Below are positions 1 to 6,664 of a stretch of DNA of 17,479 nucleotides, in pieces. Below the pieces are notes generated by a model, which was not told the origin of the DNA, ran no database searches, and saw only the letters and a list, made by a program, of their open reading frames with translations. The stretch is from assembly GCA_021795795.1 (NCBI GenBank), contig JAJYPA010000124.1, forward strand, positions 1 to 17,479, given 5' to 3'. Made by a program: the position numbers and the translations under genes. This stretch comes from Pseudomonadota bacterium. Its GTDB lineage: Bacteria; Pseudomonadota; Gammaproteobacteria; Halothiobacillales; Halothiobacillaceae. Each line of letters opens with the position of its first letter. Within the stretch, counting starts at the first letter, position 1.

Positions 1-60
1 CCGCCGAGTACGGGGTGACGGGCGGGGAATGAGCCGCCGCTGGTAAAGCATGCTTTTTTT
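1..60 (+). other. Left window edge; possible end of an upstream gene and weak terminator
   Basis: One frame reads open from the window edge to a TGA at 30-32 (ending A-E-Y-G-V-T-G-G-E), so this could be the tail of an upstream gene, but about ten codons prove nothing. After it there is a small GGCGG/CCGCC inverted repeat (21-25 and 34-38) and the palindrome AAAGCATGCTTT (45-56) running into seven or more T residues (54-60). The palindrome plus T-run may be a weak intrinsic terminator ahead of the tRNA gene. Confidence 0.2.
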
Positions 61-69
61 CGTTATAAT
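41..69 (+). promoter_or_regulatory. Putative promoter of the tRNA-Arg gene
   Basis: A perfect -10 box TATAAT lies at 64-69, ten bases before the mature tRNA start. With a 17-nt spacer the -35 position is TGGTAA (41-46), which matches the consensus poorly (3 of 6). The -10 is strong evidence and the -35 is weak, as is common for tRNA promoters helped by upstream elements. Confidence 0.55.
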
Positions 70-78
70 GCGCGACTT

Positions 79-155
79 GCGCCCGTAGCTCAGCTGGATA
101 GAGTACTTGGCTACGAACCAAGGGGTCGGGAGTTCGAATCTCTCCGGGCGCACCA
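79..155 (+). tRNA. tRNA-Arg (anticodon ACG)
   Basis: The sequence folds as a complete cloverleaf. The 7-bp acceptor stem GCGCCCG (79-85) pairs with CGGGCGC (145-151). The D arm follows TAGCTCAG. The anticodon stem TTGG/CCAA encloses the loop CTACGAA, giving anticodon ACG, which is read as I34-containing tRNA-Arg for CGN codons. The T loop is TTCGAAT. The discriminator A is followed by an encoded CCA (153-155). tRNA genes of this kind are classical integration targets for tyrosine-recombinase islands, which fits the recombinase remnant about 110 bp downstream. No second copy of the tRNA 3' end was found in the window. Confidence 0.97.
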
Positions 156-263
156 AATTACTGTAGGTTGGCGATAGCGTTAGCTAACTTTGTATCATAA
201 ATTGCATCTGTATCATTGCGGGGACGAAATCACTTCGATTCCCCATCATCGCAGTGGCTTCGC
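156..263. other. Spacer between tRNA and recombinase remnant, with a hairpin
   Basis: No gene is visible. Two structures stand out: the perfect palindrome GTTAGCTAAC at 179-188, and a 9-bp stem at 220-244 formed by GGGGA-CGAA against TTCG-TCCCC with a 5-nt loop and a two-base bulge. The hairpin lacks a T-tract, so it is a poor intrinsic terminator, but it could end leftward transcripts of the defence operon or be part of the attachment region. Confidence 0.35.
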
Positions 264-370
264 CCGCTCCGGTTTTCGCCGATAAACCGGCTCAGTTGTT
301 CCCCTGTTGACGTGCGCGAGCAGTTGTTGTGCATGTGCAAGTGTCTTTGCATCGCTGGCGTACTATGCGA
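264..370 (-). pseudogene. Degenerate C-terminal fragment of a tyrosine recombinase (copy 1)
   Basis: On the minus strand one frame reads Y-A-S-D-A-K-T-L-A-H-A-Q-Q-L-L-A-H, then T-T-E-P-V-Y-R-R-K-P-E-R, which is the end of a phage-type integrase (second active-site histidine of the LLxH box and the catalytic tyrosine of the VYRRK segment). A stop codon interrupts the frame just upstream and no N-terminal part exists here. The same block recurs in the same orientation at 6,683-6,791, roughly four-fifths identical by eye. Lying just past the tRNA 3' end is the classic place for an island integrase. It is a dead remnant, not a functional enzyme. Confidence 0.7.
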
Positions 371-429
371 TCATTCATTCTGGCCTGTACCGCACATCTA
401 CCTGTAGTCCGCGCTGGAGCCGCGTGACG
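371..429. other. Short gap at the 3' end of the defence operon
   Basis: Nothing recognisable lies between the recombinase remnant and the stop codon of the two-helix membrane protein. No clear T-tract terminator for the leftward operon is visible here. Confidence 0.3.
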
Positions 430-951
430 TCAAGGTTCCTTTTGACCAGCTTTCGCCATGTCCACGGCGAAGTCATAGTCGCCACTTTTCTGCTTCTTCT
501 GCGTCTTCTTGAAGAAGCGCTCAGGCGGTGTCAGGCTCGCGGCGCGAGCGTTGTCCATCCGCTGCATGAGTGCATCGAACTCGGCCTCGAATCTGTCAAA
601 GTCACTGAGAGCGGTCACTCTTGACGCTTGGCGAAATCTATCCTGTAGGCTTTTGAACTCGCCGGCATGCTTCGCCAGCGTGGCAAGGTTTACGTCAAAA
701 TCGAGCGCTTTATGTACGGCCGGCATAATGCCCGCGAGCAAGGCACACAAACCTGAGAGCCATTGCCAATCCGGCTGCTTCGCAAGAAGTGGCCAAGTGG
801 CAGCGCCGCCGAGTACGATGGGCAGCACAATGAACACTACACGCCAGAAGCGCAGGTCCTTGAGCCACTCATAGAGCGAGGTCGAGGTGTAGAAGCTGGA
901 TTCCTCCTGGCGGCGGCACTCTTCTACGAGATTCTGCGTCCGTTCGTCCAT
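430..951 (-). CDS. Two-helix membrane protein, SLATT-like, probable CBASS effector
   Basis: This 173-aa protein starts M-D-E-R-T-Q, with a charged N-terminal helix, then two hydrophobic segments at about residues 35-56 (F-W-R-V-V-F-I-V-L-P-I-V-L-G-G-A) and 64-81 (W-L-S-G-L-C-A-L-L-A-G-I-M-P). A long charged, mostly helical cytoplasmic tail follows. That layout is typical of SLATT proteins, which are proposed pore-forming effectors of nucleotide-signalling defence systems. The ATG at 951 overlaps the CD-NTase stop as TGATG, pointing to translational coupling. A GTG at 993 gives a 187-aa form with a 43-nt overlap and is less likely. Expected role: membrane disruption once the upstream synthase makes its signal. 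The family assignment rests on topology and neighbourhood, not on a diagnostic motif. Confidence 0.75.
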   Translation of the reverse strand: MDERTQNLVEECRRQEESSFYTSTSLYEWLKDLRFWRVVFIVLPIVLGGAATWPLLAKQPDWQWLSGLCALLAGIMPAVHKALDFDVNLATLAKHAGEFKSLQDRFRQASRVTALSDFDRFEAEFDALMQRMDNARAASLTPPERFFKKTQKKQKSGDYDFAVDMAKAGQKEP

Positions 952-1949
952 CAAGGCATCCGTGGCACGTCGGTGCCAAAAATCTTTTGCCACTCGTCGC
1001 CGGCTTCAGCAACGCGGTTGGCGTACTCATATTCGCAAGCCCTAACGGCACGGTAATAGGCGGTCGCGGCACGGCTCTGCCATGCGTTGTCGAGTGCAAT
1101 GCTCTCGAACGTACCAGGCACGATGATGCTTGTGTTCGCTCGGTGATAGATGAAGGCGAAGAAATCGCGAGTTAGCCAATCGAAGTAGAACCAATCCTTG
1201 TGCCGCCACGGTGACTGCGCGAGGAAGGAGGCGGAAAGCAATTCAATCTGAAACGGCTTGGTGGGCACCGCACAGCACGCTTGCCATGCCTTCAGCATGC
1301 GAATTAGGGGCCGCAGGTTGCCAGCATTGGCCGTATCGGAGTCCGTGATGTGTTGAGCTTCAGCCCAAGGAGCGGTTTCCTTGTAGCTGCCGCCGTTGTT
1401 GGTGTCGCAAATCCAGTAGTGGCCTGGCGTAGTTAGCGTAAAGGCAGGCACCACTTCCACGTTGTAGCTGGCAAAGTTGACCAGCACCACCTGCCCGTCG
1501 CCGCTTATGTCAGTATTGGGAAAGGTCGTAGAAAGCGAGGCCTTGACCTCCTGAAGCAGCGCAGATTGACGGTTCCAGATGTAACCCTGAAAGCGCTGAT
1601 AGACGTTCACCGGCAGTACGAAATACACATCCACGTCGCGGGGTGGGCGGATGGCAGTATCCTTACCCCACGAGCCAATGAAAAAGCTGTTCGCGTTATC
1701 GTCGGCGGCTCCATAGTAAACGCGGTTCAGGCAGCTTACAACGCCGCTTCGTTTGGTGTAGCCGTCAAGCTGCTGCAACTGGGTTAGCCCGAGGTTGCTG
1801 TGGAACTGCTCGAAGCGCTGGCGCACTGCGATCCAGCGCGGCGGAGAGGAAATAGCAGGCACCGTCAGGCCCGCCAGAGCGGCAAGTGTGTTCTGTTGCT
1901 GCGGATACAGAATCGACGCTGCAGATTGCAAGGAAAAAAGGCTGTTCAT
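951..1949 (-). CDS. CD-NTase (cGAS/DncV-like nucleotidyltransferase) of a CBASS system
   Basis: This 332-aa protein belongs to the SMODS/CD-NTase family, cytosolic synthases of cyclic di- or trinucleotide signals during phage infection. The polymerase-beta-type active site is visible: G-S-W-G-K-D-T at 92-98, then the metal-binding acidic pair D105 and D107 in R-D-V-D-V, and a third carboxylate in the strand N-V-E-V-V-P-A-F (E165). The third position is Glu rather than the more usual Asp. The C-terminal half is helical, as expected for the tRNA-NucTransf2-like part. Its ATG overlaps the endonuclease stop by 4 nt (ATGA) and the membrane effector follows at once. No E1/E2-like or JAB genes are present, so this would be a minimal (type I-like) CBASS. 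The nucleotide product cannot be told from sequence. Confidence 0.88.
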   Translation of the reverse strand: MNSLFSLQSAASILYPQQQNTLAALAGLTVPAISSPPRWIAVRQRFEQFHSNLGLTQLQQLDGYTKRSGVVSCLNRVYYGAADDNANSFFIGSWGKDTAIRPPRDVDVYFVLPVNVYQRFQGYIWNRQSALLQEVKASLSTTFPNTDISGDGQVVLVNFASYNVEVVPAFTLTTPGHYWICDTNNGGSYKETAPWAEAQHITDSDTANAGNLRPLIRMLKAWQACCAVPTKPFQIELLSASFLAQSPWRHKDWFYFDWLTRDFFAFIYHRANTSIIVPGTFESIALDNAWQSRAATAYYRAVRACEYEYANRVAEAGDEWQKIFGTDVPRMP

Positions 1950-2686
1950 GCGAGTCGTGCAGCCTCGGCTGCGATATGCCCAGCAAGCGCAGAGACAAAT
2001 GTCTTGAGACTCGTCATCGACGACATTTCCGAGAACTCGCCAGTCGTGTCAGCACCACGCGGAGAGGTAATGAGAGCCGCCGTCGTGTAAAGCTGTTCCT
2101 GAACCAGCTTCTGGCAGAGCAGGTCGTATCGATTGAGGTACGACGCCCCCTTGAACTCATCGAAGATCGGAAAATGAGGCGATCTATCTTTGACGGCCGA
2201 ACGTGACCCTGGAGCATCCTCAACCATCATCAGCCACCCGACAAATGGGCGCGGCTGTTTGCCGAAAGCTTCTTCACGGTAAGCAGTCCAGAGATCGTGC
2301 GCGGTGCCGATGGCTTCCTCGGTACGATTGTTGAAGTTGTTGCCGAACGATGGGCCAACTTGGCTTTTCAGCTCAATGGCCGCAATCAGTTCGCCCTTGT
2401 AGATGACCAGGAGATCCCATAGCTTTGTTGGTCGGAAATAGCCAGGTAGCGTCAGCATCGCCCGGCTCTGGTAAATATCAGCATGAGCCAGCCCGTTGGC
2501 CTTGATGATGTCAAGCACCAAGGCCAAGAAACCATCCATGTTATTGCCCGCAGTGACGCCTGCGCGCTCGCCTTGGTCGGCTTTGCCCGATTCAACCTGC
2601 TTTTGCTTGGCGGCTTCCCTATTTCCCCAAAAAGCCTTCACGGCCTCGCAGGTCTTCTGTTCGTAATTGACAAGATCAAGGGCCAT
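1946..2686 (-). CDS. Type II restriction endonuclease, PaeR7I/XhoI family
   Basis: This 246-aa protein has the length I recall for PaeR7I and the family's conserved blocks: G-N-N-M-D-G-F near 47-53, [13 protein letters not shown] at 81-93, then [18 protein letters not shown] and a P-F-V-G-W-L-M-M strand. The PD-(D/E)xK catalytic residues are D91, E105 and K107. Family members cut CTCGAG. The start codon follows a GGAGA ribosome binding site and begins directly after the methyltransferase TAG stop, the normal methylase-then-nuclease order. Its stop overlaps the CD-NTase start by 4 nt, which links restriction and CBASS translation. The specificity is inferred from the family. Confidence 0.9.
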   Translation of the reverse strand: MALDLVNYEQKTCEAVKAFWGNREAAKQKQVESGKADQGERAGVTAGNNMDGFLALVLDIIKANGLAHADIYQSRAMLTLPGYFRPTKLWDLLVIYKGELIAAIELKSQVGPSFGNNFNNRTEEAIGTAHDLWTAYREEAFGKQPRPFVGWLMMVEDAPGSRSAVKDRSPHFPIFDEFKGASYLNRYDLLCQKLVQEQLYTTAALITSPRGADTTGEFSEMSSMTSLKTFVSALAGHIAAEAARLA

Positions 2687-4414
2687 CTATTCTCCATTCC
2701 CGCCCAGGGCGGATCGTTCTTCGTAGCTCAGGCCGTACAGCTTGAACACCGCACGGTTGCAGGCTTGCAAGTCCCGCTTGATGGCGGCGTCCGTCAGTTC
2801 CACCCGTAGCAGCTCAGGCACATCTGCCCAGCGCGGCACTCGGATGCGACGCAAGTACTGCGCTTGAAACCGGAGGAACCCCCCGCGCATCTTGGTTGAA
2901 TAGGTCGCCACGAAAAGACGGGTGACTGCCGAGAGCAGCACAGCCTGCAGGGCTCTCAAGTCCCACTCGTCAGACGTGACGTAGTAGAGGTTGTGGTGCG
3001 GATACAGCTTTCCCTCTTCAAAGACGATATGTGCCTCGCCCTTGATGTCGGGGATTAAGAGCTTCGGCCTCGCCGCCAGCGCCGGCGTGATCCGATCGAT
3101 CGTGCGATACCAGTTGGCCGGGGCCTTCTGCGCGCAGTGGCGGCCGGCGATAACATCGCGCCGCGCTTTCAAGTAACGATGCAGGCGCGGATAGTCTCGC
3201 AGCTCGACAAGGCCACCACCCTCCGAAAACGGATTGATGACGCCTTGCCCATGCCATTGCACTTCGCCGGATATGATGTCTTTCGTCGTCACCAGTGGCA
3301 GCTTCCGGTCGGGCTCGACATCGAGGGCGTCAAAATCTCCGATGAATGCTTTATCTGCGCCGGTCGCGACGCCGATGCCGACCTTGCAGCAAACCTCTTC
3401 TAGGCTTGGAAACTGTCGCTCAAGGCGACGAATCAGCGCCATTTGATCGGACGATTCGAGCAGCCACGGTTCGGAACCATTGGTGACTCGAGCCAGTTCG
3501 CGCACAGGTCCAGCTTCCCTCGGCAATGCAGTCGCTCGCAGCAACCTGGCCAATGCCGCCAGGGTAGCGCGGTCGATGGCGGGCCGATGTGCGATGCGTG
3601 TCACGCTAGGTGTTTCCCGACTGATGACCGTGATGGCAGGGTAGGCGATCACCTTGGAAAGAAACGCCGGCGTATCCACCATATCGACGTAGATTTTCAG
3701 GTGAAACTGCTCGGCTACGAGGTTGCGCAGTGGCCCGCCATAGCGGTTCTTCATCCAGCGATCCGCGCAGATGAAACCCAGGCTGCCGCCTGGCGCCAAC
3801 ACGGACAGCGACCGCTCGATGAACGGGACATAGATGTCGGCCCGGTCATAGATCGTCTGATAGCGGCTTCGATACTCGGCCAGAAGCGGCGCCGGAATCA
3901 CCTCCTGGCGGACATAGGGCGGATTGCCGACAACGAAATCGAATTGACCATCCAGCGGGGCCAGGAGGAAATCGCCCTGAGATAACCAGCGATCCACAAG
4001 GGCGTTCGCGGTCTTTGCGTTAAACCCTTCGCGCTTGAGCAAGGCAAGCGTCGCCGCACGGGTGGAGTTAAACGTCTCGCGGTGTAGCTCGACGGCGCGG
4101 ATTGCATCCCCCAAATCATCGAGTGCGGACCCACTGCCTTTCGCTGCTCGCCACGAAGTCAGCAGCCGCCCGACAACGGGCAGGAGGAAGTCACCACCGC
4201 CGGAGGACGGTTCCAGAAGCCGCTTCCTGTGCAGCGGCTGATCTTCCGTGTATCCAACCAGGTCAAGGATGAATTCAACGACCTCAGCGCGCGTAAAGAT
4301 CGCCCCTCGAGCATCGAGTCCTCCTTGTGTCGCCAGCGCCTCCGAGGCCGCCATGACGGGGCACAAAGGAGCTTCGACTGGCGCATTTCGTGCGATGCTC
4401 GGTACAATGCCCAT
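2687..4414 (-). CDS. N6-adenine DNA methyltransferase, PaeR7I-type
   Basis: This 575-aa modification enzyme has the gamma-type N6-adenine motif order: a SAM-binding motif I ([11 protein letters not shown], about residues 66-76), catalytic motif IV N-P-P-Y (164-167), and a long C-terminal target-recognition part. It should protect CTCGAG sites from the adjacent PaeR7I-like nuclease. Two CTCGAG sequences lie inside the gene itself (3,487-3,492 and 4,306-4,311). The frame is open upstream to 4,609, but I choose the ATG at 4,414. It has a GGGAGG ribosome binding site, starts 20 nt after the reverse transcriptase stop, and avoids a 176-nt overlap with that gene. The upstream 65 codons look non-coding. 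Confidence 0.9.
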   Translation of the reverse strand: MGIVPSIARNAPVEAPLCPVMAASEALATQGGLDARGAIFTRAEVVEFILDLVGYTEDQPLHRKRLLEPSSGGGDFLLPVVGRLLTSWRAAKGSGSALDDLGDAIRAVELHRETFNSTRAATLALLKREGFNAKTANALVDRWLSQGDFLLAPLDGQFDFVVGNPPYVRQEVIPAPLLAEYRSRYQTIYDRADIYVPFIERSLSVLAPGGSLGFICADRWMKNRYGGPLRNLVAEQFHLKIYVDMVDTPAFLSKVIAYPAITVISRETPSVTRIAHRPAIDRATLAALARLLRATALPREAGPVRELARVTNGSEPWLLESSDQMALIRRLERQFPSLEEVCCKVGIGVATGADKAFIGDFDALDVEPDRKLPLVTTKDIISGEVQWHGQGVINPFSEGGGLVELRDYPRLHRYLKARRDVIAGRHCAQKAPANWYRTIDRITPALAARPKLLIPDIKGEAHIVFEEGKLYPHHNLYYVTSDEWDLRALQAVLLSAVTRLFVATYSTKMRGGFLRFQAQYLRRIRVPRWADVPELLRVELTDAAIKRDLQACNRAVFKLYGLSYEERSALGGNGE

Positions 4415-4433
4415 GTCGTTTTCGTTGCCTCCC

Positions 4434-5315
4434 TCAATCGTTACGTGGCGGCATCGTGCCGCGATGTTTGTAAATTTGATTGGCCTCTTGCAAACGCCCC
4501 TTAAGGGAGCGTACAAGTTTCTCGCGGTCATGCTCCGACGCTTCACGAATGGTCCGGCGAGTCTCCCATATTTTCTTGTGCCTGCTGTTGGGAAGGCATA
4601 CGTTGTCACCCACGATGACCGCTCCCGTAACGGTTTTGGGGGCTTCGGCAGGAAATGTCTTCGTCTTGGAGTTTTTCGTTCGAAGGCCGTGTCGCCTCAC
4701 TACCTGACGAACTTTGACTAGGAGCCGTTTGGTTACTATCGGGCCAGACAACGTAAGGTCATCAACGTACACAGTCATGCGACTACCGGACTCGTTCGCA
4801 ATGTTAGATGCTGCGTCAAACATCGGGCGAGCGGCGAAAAAAGCAACTCGTCCACTTAAGGAACTGCCCGTTGGTAAGTGTTTTTGCTGATAGCAGCAAA
4901 TGTCCGCTAGGATATCCGCAACGTCATTGGCGCATTTGAATTCGTTCGTGAACATGCGCCATACCATTTGACGCGTGGTGCTCGGATAGAACTTTGAAAT
5001 ATCAGTCTTGCCCAGCGGAAAATTTCCAGTGTGCCGTTTTGCATTGTCCGCATATGAACGTCCCTTCTGAGAATAAACGTAATCGGGGAGTTCGATTCTG
5101 GATAGCAAATTTCCAATGCGCTTATGCACCTGAGCCAGCCACTTGAGCGGCTGTTGGATTTCACGGCCTTTGTCGTTTGTCCACACTCGATAATTTTCTG
5201 GTGCCAGCAAACGGTCCAGCTTGGAAACGTCAATACGAAGCACAGCCTCAAGCCGTCCAAGCCCTACTATTTTGTAGAGAGGGGACTGATGAAGTGGATA
5301 TCGACTGTTAGCCAT
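4434..5315 (-). CDS. Retron-type reverse transcriptase
   Basis: This 293-aa protein has the reverse transcriptase core in order. The retron region X motif N-A-K-R-H is at 91-95. Motif [10 protein letters not shown] is at 103-111, with catalytic D105. The L-P-T-G-S-S-L-S block is at 147-154, and the catalytic Y-V-D-D at 183-186. The retron region Y motif V-T-G is at 229-231, with a terminal G-R-L block near 273. It would prime on the 2'-OH of a guanosine in its own ncRNA and make msDNA. The NAxxH and VTG motifs separate retrons from group II intron or DGR enzymes. The ATG overlaps the end of the XRE gene by 8 nt. The structured RNA at about 5,848-6,048 is the candidate template. AT content is higher than in the methyltransferase gene, suggesting a different origin for this module. 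Confidence 0.9.
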   Translation of the reverse strand: MANSRYPLHQSPLYKIVGLGRLEAVLRIDVSKLDRLLAPENYRVWTNDKGREIQQPLKWLAQVHKRIGNLLSRIELPDYVYSQKGRSYADNAKRHTGNFPLGKTDISKFYPSTTRQMVWRMFTNEFKCANDVADILADICCYQQKHLPTGSSLSGRVAFFAARPMFDAASNIANESGSRMTVYVDDLTLSGPIVTKRLLVKVRQVVRRHGLRTKNSKTKTFPAEAPKTVTGAVIVGDNVCLPNSRHKKIWETRRTIREASEHDREKLVRSLKGRLQEANQIYKHRGTMPPRND

Positions 5316-5613
5316 GCGTCACAGCTTCACGTTCATCTATCCATTCAAGTAGCCGCAAAATTTTGTCTGCTGCAGCCACGCGAAGCTTCTCGCCGGTCTT
5401 CTTTTCGTCACTCATTTTTTCTGAGAAAAGCAGAATTGACGACACGGGCATTTTAAAAATTTCGGCATATTTTTCAAGCAAATCGACCCCTGGCATTTTC
5501 GCGCCCGTTTCGATTTCACTTAGATATGAGTTTGAAACGCCGAGGCGCTTCGCCAACTCAACTTGTTTCAGCTGGTGATATGTTCGCAATAATTTCAACG
5601 CTCTGTTTAACAT
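5308..5613 (-). CDS. XRE-family HTH protein, retron accessory or operon regulator
   Basis: This 101-aa protein has one Cro/CI-type helix-turn-helix at about 7-63 (L-K-Q-V-E-L-A-K-R-L-G-V-S-N-S-Y-L-S-E-I, then P-G-V-D-L-L-E-K-Y-A) and a short charged helical tail. The ATG at 5,613 has a very strong AAGGAGAT ribosome binding site. An in-frame start at 5,664 would run into the preceding small gene and is unlikely. XRE proteins are the partner of one retron class (type VI as I recall the published classification). An alternative is a controller protein for the downstream restriction-modification genes. A 15-bp palindrome 7 bp upstream of the operon's -35 box (6,091-6,105) is a natural candidate binding site. 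Its stop overlaps the reverse transcriptase start. Confidence 0.85.
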   Translation of the reverse strand: MLNRALKLLRTYHQLKQVELAKRLGVSNSYLSEIETGAKMPGVDLLEKYAEIFKMPVSSILLFSEKMSDEKKTGEKLRVAAADKILRLLEWIDEREAVTHG

Positions 5614-5647
5614 GATCTCCTTCCTTAGAAATAAGAGGGGTGCTGGT
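5614..5647 (-). promoter_or_regulatory. Leader with strong ribosome binding site for the XRE gene
   Basis: The 34 nt between the small gene and the XRE gene carry GGAAGGAGATC directly before ATG. The same AAGGAGATC string precedes the small gene (5,795-5,803), so the two translation starts look duplicated or co-evolved. Confidence 0.6.
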
Positions 5648-5791
5648 TCACTTGAACAGGTCAATGACTCGGAGCATCAGGCTAATGGCTTTCAAAACAA
5701 ATGCAGCTGTTTTGAATGTCGCCGGATGTCGTAGCCATGACCAGACTCTGTTCGCCAGCCCCCGCCGTTTGGAGGCTTTAAGGTCACACAT
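5648..5791 (-). CDS. 47-aa basic small protein between retron RNA and HTH gene
   Basis: This is a complete ORF: ATG at 5,791, 47 codons, TGA at 5,648-5,650. An AAGGAG ribosome binding site (5,798-5,803) sits 6 nt before the ATG. The product has a Lys/Arg-rich N-terminal half (K-A-S-K-R-R, then R-V-W-S-W-L-R) and a C-terminal hydrophobic or amphipathic helix (A-A-F-V-L-K-A-I-S-L-M-L-R-V-I-D-L-F). In size and character this resembles small membrane-active toxins of type I toxin systems, though I recognise no family. It lies between the proposed retron ncRNA and the XRE gene, so it may be the toxic effector of the retron, with translation gated by the hairpin at 5,801-5,849. Coding status is inferred from the start signals and its place in the operon. 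Confidence 0.65.
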   Translation of the reverse strand: MCDLKASKRRGLANRVWSWLRHPATFKTAAFVLKAISLMLRVIDLFK

Positions 5792-5800
5792 AGTGATCTC

Positions 5801-5849
5801 CTTGGTTACACCGCCAACACAATGTCAGCGGCCGTCGTCCATAACCAAG
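5801..5849 (-). promoter_or_regulatory. Hairpin overlapping the small gene's ribosome binding site
   Basis: In the minus-strand transcript, CTTGGTTA (5,849-5,842) is exactly complementary to TAACCAAG (5,808-5,801), and the second strand includes the first three bases of the AAGGAG site. A further CCGC/GCGG pairing is possible inside the 33-nt loop. Formation of the stem would mask part of the ribosome binding site of the 47-aa protein. The upstream strand overlaps by 2 nt the proposed a2 segment of the retron RNA (5,848-5,854). Confidence 0.5.
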
Positions 5850-6048
5850 CAGAGCTAACGGCGGGTTTCCCCTCTTACCCATAACGCATGTCCGGGGTCG
5901 TCCCGGACATGCTCGCGCTCGACCGCGCCACCATCGTTCTACGTACGCCGTACTCCGGCGACATGGGCGAGACACGAGATAGAGCCTTACGGCCCCACAG
6001 GTCGCTTACGCGACCCACAAAGTACGACGGTTGTACTCTGCTAACCTC
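5848..6048 (-). ncRNA. Candidate retron ncRNA (msr-msd)
   Basis: A 200-nt untranslated, strongly folded stretch begins where the predicted promoter would start transcription. Ends: AGCAGAG (6,042-6,036) pairs with CTCTGCT (5,854-5,848), the candidate a1/a2 stem. Inside, in RNA order, are a stem of 5 bp (6,033-6,037 with 6,021-6,025) and two hairpins with GTAA tetraloops (6,000-6,015 with a 6-bp stem; 5,981-5,996 with a weaker stem). Next come CGCCG/CGGCG (5,946-5,960) and a perfect 11-bp stem with a 5-nt loop (5,886-5,912). Small msr hairpins followed by long msd hairpins, on the same strand and upstream of a retron reverse transcriptase, is the expected retron plan. The a1/a2 match is only 7 bp, and the branching guanosine cannot be assigned with confidence. 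Confidence 0.65.
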
Positions 6049-6055
6049 AGTACGG

Positions 6056-6084
6056 ATTCTAAGGAATAAATTTGTAGTATGCAA
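6056..6084 (-). promoter_or_regulatory. Putative promoter of the retron/defence operon
   Basis: On the minus strand TTGCAT (6,084-6,079) and TAGAAT (6,061-6,056) are separated by exactly 17 nt. The -10 matches the sigma70 consensus at 5 of 6 positions and the -35 at only 3. Transcription would start near 6,049-6,047, a few bases before the proposed a1 strand of the ncRNA. Confidence 0.55.
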
Positions 6085-6090
6085 CAAAAA

Positions 6091-6105
6091 TTCGCTGACA
6101 GCGAA
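6091..6105. promoter_or_regulatory. Perfect palindrome, putative operator for the XRE protein
   Basis: TTCGCTG-A-CAGCGAA is a perfect 7-bp dyad around one central base, ending 7 bp upstream of the predicted -35 box. This is the size and symmetry of a dimeric XRE/CI-type binding site, and the operon encodes one such protein. I saw no second copy of the half-site nearby. Confidence 0.5.
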
Positions 6106-6185
6106 GTTGTATCGTTCGCCATGGGTCAGCGGAATCCAGTTGTCACTCGCGGGCTATGCGTGAAATCTGACCGATTGCACGTCGT

Positions 6186-6645
6186 TTATAGTGCGCGGCG
6201 AGGCGTTGGCGGTGCTGTCCACCGTGCTCCTAGTGCGTTGTCTGGACAGACTGGGTTGGCGCAATCGCTTGTTGTTTTGCCACCTTCGCAATCACGTCGC
6301 CGATGCATCGATCCAACGAGAGTAGCGGTGCGCCGTCGATGCAGTCGCGCAGGTTGTCCGGCACCCAGCGTTCGACCGGGGGCACGCACACCCGCTTCGT
6401 GTTCCAGTTCAGACACGCCAGGTACACCCAGACCAGCAACTGCAGGGCATAGAGGATGTCGCCGCCGTCCAGTTCCACGCACTCGCCCCACGTACTCGAT
6501 CTCTGAGGGCACTATGAAAGGCGTATTCGGGCAGTAACGACCCTTTATCGAACATTCCACACAGCCTCCGATTGGCTTGCTCGATGGATGATGGTATCGG
6601 TTTTCGGGACGCGCGTGCGCTGATTCTTGAAAGGCCACCAGTCAC
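6186..6645 (-). pseudogene. Frame-disrupted remnant of an unrecognised gene
   Basis: The minus strand seems to carry one protein split over frames. A segment with I-V-P-S-E-I-E-Y-V-G-R-V (near 6,500) continues, after a one-base shift around 6,480, into V-E-L-D-G-G-D-I-L-Y-A-L-Q-L-L-V-W-V-Y-L and then V-P-P-V-E-R-W-V-P-D-N-L-R-D-C-I-D-G-A-P-L-L and D-V-I-A-K-V-A-K-Q-Q. The second segment alone is open as an 82-codon GTG-start frame (6,230-6,478). The amino-acid composition looks like real protein, but I do not recognise the family. It may be cargo of the same or a neighbouring island that has decayed. An intact short gene using only the 82-codon frame is the alternative. Confidence 0.4.
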
Positions 6646-6664
6646 AGTGCGCTATGATTTCCGC

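Noticed and set aside
952..993. GTG start giving a 187-aa membrane protein
   Set aside because: It would overlap the CD-NTase by 43 nt; the ATG at 951 forms a TGATG junction that fits translational coupling.
3443..3985. Plus-strand open frame of 180 codons
   Set aside because: It is antisense to the methyltransferase core, including its NPPY segment, and has no domain signal.
4415..4609. N-terminal extension of the methyltransferase by 65 codons
   Set aside because: It overlaps the reverse transcriptase gene on the same strand. A good GGGAGG site precedes the ATG at 4,414, and the motif spacing fits that start.
4434..5315. Group II intron or diversity-generating reverse transcriptase
   Set aside because: There is no maturase domain, intron ends, variable-repeat pair or accessory Avd gene; the NAxxH and VTG motifs and an upstream folded RNA point to a retron.
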